Under the pieces are notes generated by a model, which was not told where the DNA came from, did not search any database, and saw only the letters and a list, made by a program, of their open reading frames with translations. Source: Bacillota bacterium (GTDB lineage: Bacteria; Bacillota; UBA4882; UBA8346). Taken from it: a stretch of 33,729 bases of DNA. The DNA lies in contig JAAYEK010000123.1 in NCBI GenBank assembly GCA_012728785.1, forward strand, positions 1-33,729. The letters run 5' to 3'. The position numbers and the translations under genes were made by a program. Positions 29,401 to 33,729 of the stretch are shown piece after piece. Every line of letters starts with the position of its first letter. Position 1 is the stretch's first letter.

Positions 29401-29629
29401 GTTTTGAATAATGATATTAAAATAATTATACTACATAATGTTGGAAAAAGAAAATATTCTAGTCAGTAATCATTTATATTGTTAATTGGGCAAAGCCATA
29501 TACTAAATGGAGGAGAGGAGAAAATACTACTTGGATTTCCGATACTTTTCATTTAGTTTTGGGGGGCGGTAAGACATTATCAATACTTGGAAGCAACAGA
29601 ATAAAGCTATGTTTTCTTGATCCTTGACT
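29401..29629. other. Intergenic stretch with a possible tiny ORF at 29507-29572
   Basis: AT-rich DNA. A purine-rich GGAGGAGAGGAG (29509-29520) precedes a TTG at 29531 that opens 13 codons (LDFRYFSFSFGGR, stop at 29572). The same frame also has an ATG at 29507. CATATACTA at 29497-29505 resembles mother-cell sigma (E/K) -10 elements, but no good -35 is visible. Nothing else is recognisable. Confidence 0.3.
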
Positions 29630-29998
29630 TTATCTCCCCAAATCATTCCATGTCTCTTTCAACTCCTCTAGCTCGGCGTAAGCTCCGGCTTGATCCTGGG
29701 CTATAATATATCCCTGCAATCTAGCTGCAGTGTGTTGAAAGTTGTTAAGCTGATCTCTTTCTTCACTAAACTGAATCCATTTAACAACTTGCCGCCAGTT
29801 TGATTCCATTCGCACTAAATCAGCTTCGGCCTTAGTCCATTGTTTGGAAGCAATCTCCCTTTTCAAATCGGGGAAATAGTTGGATACATTATTTTCGCCG
29901 CCAATTAATCCTTTTAGATAATCCCCGCTATTCATAATTAGAATAAATAGTAATAAAGTGGCGGCCGGTATTATCTTATATAAGAGAAATTTAATCAT
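29630..29998 (-). CDS. DUF4363 family protein
   Basis: A 122-residue protein with one N-terminal membrane helix (about 8-24, IIPAATLLLFILIMN) and a helical outer or soluble part with W-rich text: ASKQWTKAEADLVRMESNWR and LEELKETWNDLG. This pattern and its place directly downstream of a DUF421 gene (15-base gap) match the DUF4363 family, which commonly pairs with DUF421 proteins in Firmicutes. The function is not established. The ribosome binding site is weak (AAGAAAGC), so translation may be coupled to the upstream gene. Confidence 0.75.
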   Translation of the reverse strand: MIKFLLYKIIPAATLLLFILIMNSGDYLKGLIGGENNVSNYFPDLKREIASKQWTKAEADLVRMESNWRQVVKWIQFSEERDQLNNFQHTAARLQGYIIAQDQAGAYAELEELKETWNDLGR

Positions 29999-30013
29999 TT
30001 TTTGCTTTCTTAT

Positions 30014-30742
30014 TCATTTGATATTGGGAAAATCGCTCAAATTAATCATTGCGGTGATATGGTCGTCATATTTGTCGACATAGAGCTTTCCTTCAGTATT
30101 TAAAGTAGCTAAAAAAACCTCACCCGGGCTTTTGATCTTTAAGCTCTTTAACTGAGAGTCCAACCAATCCCGATCCAAATTAACCCGTTTCAAGTTTTCC
30201 TCGATTATCACTCCGTCATAAATTAGTTCCGTAGTGATCCCTTGGTAGTTAGTGGCTATTTTTATGTCACTTGGCGTTAACGGCGCAAATTGGCTCTTTA
30301 GCAAGATCGAAATCTTGCCGGTTGTCTCTAAAACGGCAAATTCAATCTTCCCCAGATCAAAAATCTGCTCATGCCTTAACTGTTCCAAAAGTTCATCTAC
30401 GGTGAACCGTATTTTTCGTAAAGCATTCTCCATTATCTTTCCGTTCATGATCAAAACTACGGGTTCCCCGTTAAGATACTTGGCGATCGCTCGGGAACGC
30501 ATGGTTATCCATTGTAATACAAAAACCGATCCGGTCCAGGTGGCCAATCCTACCCAATGGGGCCAAGCCCGGCTGGATAAATCGGTGGTCAAGGAAGCGG
30601 CGATTGACCCGATGGTTATTCCCAAAATATAGTCGAAGAAAGTTAGTTGGGTAACTTGTTGCTTACCGAGAATTCTGGTGAAAATTAGTAAGGTAATGAA
30701 AGCAATAATTCCTCGGATCAAAACTATTAAGCCTTCGTTCAA
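30014..30742 (-). CDS. DUF421 (YetF/YcaP family) membrane protein
   Basis: A 242-residue protein with three N-terminal membrane helices (about 6-24, 35-52 and 58-75), then a cytoplasmic domain of two alpha/beta halves. Typical DUF421 text includes ITLLIFTRILGKQQVTQLTF, FDYILGITIGSIAA, and PVVLIMNGKIMENALRKIRF, followed by the LLEQLRHEQIFDLGKIEFAV block. YetF proteins of Bacillus are found in spores and membranes, and some family members have been linked to spore or germinant complexes, but a molecular activity is not settled. The start is TTG with GAAGGTGG upstream. It forms an operon with the DUF4363 gene. Confidence 0.88.
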   Translation of the reverse strand: MNEGLIVLIRGIIAFITLLIFTRILGKQQVTQLTFFDYILGITIGSIAASLTTDLSSRAWPHWVGLATWTGSVFVLQWITMRSRAIAKYLNGEPVVLIMNGKIMENALRKIRFTVDELLEQLRHEQIFDLGKIEFAVLETTGKISILLKSQFAPLTPSDIKIATNYQGITTELIYDGVIIEENLKRVNLDRDWLDSQLKSLKIKSPGEVFLATLNTEGKLYVDKYDDHITAMINLSDFPNIK

Positions 30743-30872
30743 CCAGCCACCTTCTTTAGATTAAGTTTGGTTTTTTCTAAGGCTCCGGAGCAGTTTCAAA
30801 AGGGTTTCCCCAAGTTCCGTGTCAACCATTGCCTGACTATTTCAAACTAGTTATATTTTCTCCAAAAATGGA

Positions 30873-31802
30873 TTAGGTATCCTCAATTTTAACTTCTCCT
30901 TGATAACGCCCGATCAAGACCGGACTATCGGGAAAGTGTTTTATATCATTTTTCAGTACCGCTTTAATACTGGTATTGGCATAACAGTAGGCGCACCCGA
31001 ACTTGCAGGTGTCGTAGACGCCCATGTCCGCCGAGATAACGCAGCGGCAGTTTTTGCGTTGGCAGGGGTCTTTTGGCCAGCTTCTTTTAAGTCTGAAGAC
31101 TTCATTGATTAAGGCGCCATCGATACAACTGCCGGGGAGGATGCCGTATTTGTGGAGATCAACCGCTTCGGAACAGGTATAGGTGGATATTCCATGGTCT
31201 TTCGCTAGGGGTGGGACTTGGGAGGCAAATTGTTCAAGTGAGTCCTGGTTGATAAGATCCAGCCAGTCTTGGAATTCGACTCCTTGGGATGCGGTTATCC
31301 GGTCCAGATTTTGTTGGACTTTGCCGTAGAAGTCAAGAAAACTGATGATCAGCCGTTCGGTATAACCGGACAGTTCTTGGGCAAGGGTAGCTACTTTCTG
31401 AAGATGATATTCTAAAGGGGTAATCGAACTTAAAATAACCGGATCATACCGCCAAATGACCCGTTTTGATCCGATTCTTTCACTTAACTCTTTAAAGGCG
31501 TCTAACCGCTGGGAAAGGGAAGGGACTCCCGGTTCGAAAACGGTCGGATAGTCGTTGAGGGTATATTGGAAGAGGTAATGATAGCCCCTTTCCTCGAGTA
31601 AGTCTAATTGTTTAAAGAAAGGCCGCGGGTTTTTGGTCCAAAATACGAAGGCCTCCACATCCTCCGGGAGGAGGCTGATGCCTTTTACTTGCTTTGGGTT
31701 GTAGGGGTTGATCCGGTAAAAGTAGCCTGCTTTGATCCGGTTGGCGAACCATTGACCGTAAAAGGCGGGCAGATCCGTTCTCCGGCTGGCGCTGATGATC
31801 AC
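30873..31802 (-). CDS. DUF1848 family Cys-rich protein (radical-SAM-like)
   Basis: A 309-residue soluble protein. It begins with the typical IISASRRTDLPAFYGQWF and has FVFWTKNPRPF, VIWRYDPVILSS and, near the C-terminus, a cysteine cluster: CQRKNCRCVISADMGVYDTC, then KFGCAYCYAN. The CxxxCxxC (CKFGCAYC) resembles a radical-SAM [4Fe-4S] site placed unusually at the C-terminal end; extra cysteines could hold a second metal. This is the DUF1848 family, whose function is unknown to me. The start is GTG at 31800-31802 with GGGAGG upstream. A tiny ORF with its own promoter precedes it on the same strand. Confidence 0.88.
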   Translation of the reverse strand: MIISASRRTDLPAFYGQWFANRIKAGYFYRINPYNPKQVKGISLLPEDVEAFVFWTKNPRPFFKQLDLLEERGYHYLFQYTLNDYPTVFEPGVPSLSQRLDAFKELSERIGSKRVIWRYDPVILSSITPLEYHLQKVATLAQELSGYTERLIISFLDFYGKVQQNLDRITASQGVEFQDWLDLINQDSLEQFASQVPPLAKDHGISTYTCSEAVDLHKYGILPGSCIDGALINEVFRLKRSWPKDPCQRKNCRCVISADMGVYDTCKFGCAYCYANTSIKAVLKNDIKHFPDSPVLIGRYQGEVKIEDT

Positions 31803-31892
31803 CTTTTTCCTCCCGAAGTTAGATTATGAAATAGACTTAAGTCGATTTTAACATAAAATCGAGTGATGCGGATTGAATTATTATGGCGGTTT

Positions 31893-31964
31893 CTATTGAT
31901 GAACCGTGCATCCGTCAATCATTACCGTGATCTCGTCCATTCGGTCAGCATAAGATAATGCCAT
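31893..31964 (-). CDS. Possible 23-residue peptide upstream of DUF1848
   Basis: The ATG (31962-31964) has a very strong AAGGAGGG site (31971-31978) at a 6-base spacing, and a consensus-like promoter lies about 80 bases further upstream. The peptide starts MALSYADRMDEITVMIDG and ends CTVHQ. It is not membrane-like. It could be a leader peptide for the DUF1848 gene that starts 90 bases downstream, a stand-alone small protein, or the 5' remnant of a deleted gene. Confidence 0.45.
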   Translation of the reverse strand: MALSYADRMDEITVMIDGCTVHQ

Positions 31965-32048
31965 TTTCAACCCTCCTTGATAAATAATTTTAAATCTTTC
32001 CAATTCAAGACCCTAATTATTGTTTTTATGGAAAAATTTTCTGTAATG

Positions 32049-32077
32049 AATATATCATACCATTAATTGGAATGCAA
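32049..32077 (-). promoter_or_regulatory. Sigma-A-type promoter reading towards the 23-residue ORF
   Basis: On the minus strand TTGCAT (32077-32072), a 17-base spacer, and TATATT (32054-32049). The predicted start is near 32042, giving a leader of about 80 bases. Confidence 0.5.
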
Positions 32078-32180
32078 TAATTTTATAACATTTTTTGTAA
32101 TTAATTTGATATTACATTGGGCAAGGGGAATCAATCATATTCACCAAGAGTTTGTCGATGTTTTGATAGCTATCTCCATT

Positions 32181-32409
32181 TGCTTTCAAGAATCTTTATG
32201 TACTTAAATGAATGTCTCATTTTCTTGTGGGAATATTCAACATTCCAGATGGAATATTTAACGTTCCATCAAGAATCCTTACGTTCTTGAAGGAATATTT
32301 AATCTTCTTGGTGGAATATTTCATTTTCTTGAATGAATATTTTATATTCTTGATGGAATAGATATTTTTCCGGAATGAATTATTTATCTGACAGAATATT
32401 TTTTGAATT
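32181..32409 (+). repeat. 21-bp tandem repeat array, about 11 units
   Basis: Units start at 32181 (20 bp), 32201, 32222, 32243, 32264 (20 bp), 32284, 32305, 32326, 32347, 32368 and 32389. The consensus is TTCTTG, two or three variable bases, GGAATATTT, then four A/T-rich bases. Each unit holds a TTC...GAA dyad, and the sense of the unit can invert: TTCCATCAAGAAT (unit 5) is the exact reverse complement of ATTCTTGATGGAA (32346-32358). Units are diverged (roughly 60-85 percent alike). No direct-repeat/spacer pattern is present, so it is not a CRISPR array. It lies in a gene-free AT-rich region. Confidence 0.85.
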
Positions 32410-32771
32410 GAGGATTTACATTATTCAACCTCTGTAACGGAAATTGTTAATTCATGATTTGTATGGTAAAATGTTATTGTTTGAGTGGAGGGAGTAAAAT
32501 CATTGTCTGAACCAAGATTAGTCAAGATTAACGGATTACTAGAATAAATTACAATACATAAAAAACAGCTAAAGAGGTTTGGAGTTATTCACGATGTTGA
32601 ATCAAGAAGCTGATTCATGATGTTATTGCGCCCACATCGATTCGGCAAGATAAGCGGTATCCAAATGTGGAGTTATTATGTGAAGGCTCATTCCGGCTTT
32701 TGCTTTGATTATAATTTCAAAGAACTTGGTCCTCGAGTCAATAACTGTATCGTGCTGAGAGGACAAAGGAG
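32410..32771. other. Intergenic region with a promoter and truncated ORFs
   Basis: After the promoter at 32444-32472, a GGAGGGA site (about 32488) precedes a TTG at 32503 that opens only 14 codons (LSEPRLVKINGLLE). From 32618 a 50-codon frame contains LLRPHRFGK, but nothing that follows fits a known domain. The opposite-strand ORF at 32623-32808 is also unassigned. The stretch looks like decayed coding DNA. Confidence 0.35.
32444..32472 (+). promoter_or_regulatory. Sigma-A-type promoter with no intact gene directly behind it
   Basis: TTGTTA (32444-32449), a 17-base spacer, and TAAAAT (32467-32472). It is followed by a ribosome binding site and a very short ORF. It may instead drive the RDD gene 300 bases downstream. 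Confidence 0.4.
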
Positions 32772-33329
32772 ATGACTGGAAAAGTGGAGGATAACCTTTA
32801 TAAAACATTAGGTGAAAGAATAATGGCGTTTATTTTTGATGTTATTTTGTTAGAGTTTGTAAGGTTAATCTTTTCTTTCATCTTTTGTAATAATGGAATA
32901 CGTTATATCTTTGGGGCCCTTTTTGATCCTATTTTATTTTTTATATATCGCGTTTCAATGCATGTAATATATGGACAAACAATAGGTAAAAAAATTTGGC
33001 ATATTAAAGTTGTTGATATAGAGACCCTTAAAATACTGAAGTTTCATCAAGTAATTTTACGAGAAATGATTTTGTTTTTGGGAATTTTGTTTAATAATTC
33101 CCTAAAACGATTGAGTATAGAGCAGTTTTATCATCATAATTATAATGATTGGTTTATTTCAGGTTTAGAGATAGGCGCGACATTATTTTTGGTACTATTA
33201 ATAATAGATTTCATTGTTATGATAACTAATAAAAGAAAAAGGGCATTACATGATTATATAGCAAAATCAGTAATTGTTGATTTAGGAATACTTGAGCCAA
33301 TAAATCTGAAAAGGATTTCATTGAAGTAG
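32772..33329 (+). CDS. RDD family membrane protein
   Basis: A 185-residue membrane protein with the RDD signature: GERIMAFIFDVILLEF (Arg and first Asp, about 14-29), GQTIGKKIWHIKVVDI (68-83), and the closing KRALHDYIAKSVIVD. Three or four hydrophobic segments are visible (about 18-37, 42-60, 98-110 and 135-152). RDD proteins are widespread; some act in Na+/H+ antiport, but most have no known role. AAAGGAG touches the ATG at 32772, so the real start may be the in-frame GTG at 32784. Its base composition is much more AT-rich than the genes to the left, suggesting separate origin. The next gene lies 54 bases downstream. Confidence 0.82.
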   Translation: MTGKVEDNLYKTLGERIMAFIFDVILLEFVRLIFSFIFCNNGIRYIFGALFDPILFFIYRVSMHVIYGQTIGKKIWHIKVVDIETLKILKFHQVILREMILFLGILFNNSLKRLSIEQFYHHNYNDWFISGLEIGATLFLVLLIIDFIVMITNKRKRALHDYIAKSVIVDLGILEPINLKRISLK

Positions 33330-33383
33330 AATCGCTAGATAAAGCAATGGGGCAATGTGTGCCGCCCTGTTGGGGAGAAAAGC

Positions 33384-33729
33384 ATGAGAGAAATGGGTTT
33401 TAGGAGATCATTCAAGGTGATATTGTTGAGTTTAGCCCTTCTTATGATCATCTCGTTCGAAAGAAGAGTGGATGGCTCAGGCGGGATAACCCTCGAACAA
33501 TACAAGAACGCCGAGATCCTGAATGCGGTATCACGAAAGAATATTATTGCAGGATTTTGGAACTTCGGTTTTCCTGTATCAGCTTGCGAATATGGGTACA
33601 TATTTACCAATGACGGGGAATTTATATATTTTAATGATAAAGAAAGCGGATATAAAGGAACATCTGGGGTTTGGAAAGAAACTAATTATAGGCTATATGT
33701 TAAGCCGGAAAAAGACTTATTTTTTAGGA
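33384..33729 (+). CDS. Secreted or lipid-side protein, 5' part only (cut by window end)
   Basis: An open frame from the ATG at 33384 runs off the window (115 codons). GGGGAG lies 7 bases before the ATG. The product starts with a basic segment and a hydrophobic core, MREMGFRRSFKVILLSLALL, a likely signal peptide ending near residue 30. It continues with ITLEQYKNAEILNAVSRKNI and a beta-rich stretch, YGYIFTNDGEFIYFND, ending near LYVKPEKDLFF. I do not recognise the family. It may form an operon with the RDD gene. The minus-strand ORF at 33335-33610 is its shadow. Confidence 0.6.
   Translation, partial: MREMGFRRSFKVILLSLALLMIISFERRVDGSGGITLEQYKNAEILNAVSRKNIIAGFWNFGFPVSACEYGYIFTNDGEFIYFNDKESGYKGTSGVWKETNYRLYVKPEKDLFFR

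Noticed and set aside
32181-32409. CRISPR array
   Set aside because: The units are contiguous, diverged and only 20-21 bp, with no identical repeats separated by unique spacers, and no cas genes are present.
32618-32770. Fragment of an AAA-ATPase-like protein (LLRPHRFGK)
   Set aside because: Only a short P-loop-like similarity is present; the following residues do not fit the family, and a chance match is as likely.

Overview
The window reads as chromosomal DNA of an anaerobic, spore-forming Bacillota (Firmicutes). Supporting signs are a YpeB germination protein, a SpoIID/LytB-domain protein, a full-length pyruvate:ferredoxin oxidoreductase, a T-box leader on serA, AGGAGG-type ribosome binding sites, frequent TTG starts and sigma-A-like promoters. 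No rRNA, tRNA, intact insertion sequence or CRISPR array was seen. The species cannot be named from the sequence alone.

Left end (1-3780) is a decaying accessory zone. It holds a modular intergenic repeat, the relic of a type III-like restriction-modification locus (mod N-terminus joined out of frame to the res C-terminus), a SWIM zinc-finger gene broken by a frameshift, and a small unknown gene. From 3850 to 31802 the window is mostly intact housekeeping and sporulation genes: patatin-like hydrolase; ypeB; T-box-serA; an unknown 121-residue protein; comB (phosphosulfolactate phosphatase, probably for spore sulfolactate); a convergent ACT-domain/DUF711 pair; a membrane-anchored pseudokinase; lpd; a C45-type hydrolase divergent from a shortened AraC-type gene; metF-rpiA; gyrA; pdxS; nifJ; a TPR-SpoIID protein; an imidazolonepropionase-like amidohydrolase; a 58-residue protein; DUF421/DUF4363; and a DUF1848 Cys-rich protein. 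The right end (31803-33729) is AT-rich and gene-poor. It holds a tiny ORF with its own promoter, a 21-bp tandem repeat array, an RDD membrane protein and the start of a secreted protein cut by the window edge.

Metabolic themes are serine synthesis under tRNA control, folate C1 units (metF), pentose phosphates (rpiA), PLP synthesis (pdxS) and ferredoxin-linked pyruvate oxidation (nifJ). Most genes are single-gene units or two-gene operons. The most unusual signals are non-coding: (i) a family of modular repeats at 62-328, 9375-9582 and 29242-29394 that share end modules but carry unrelated palindromic cores; (ii) the 11-unit, 21-bp array at 32181-32409; and (iii) a heptad (GACTTTN) repeat that folds back on itself at 27672-27813. 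I found no clear new multi-gene system. The repeats, the pseudokinase and the tiny ORFs are the best candidates for something undescribed.
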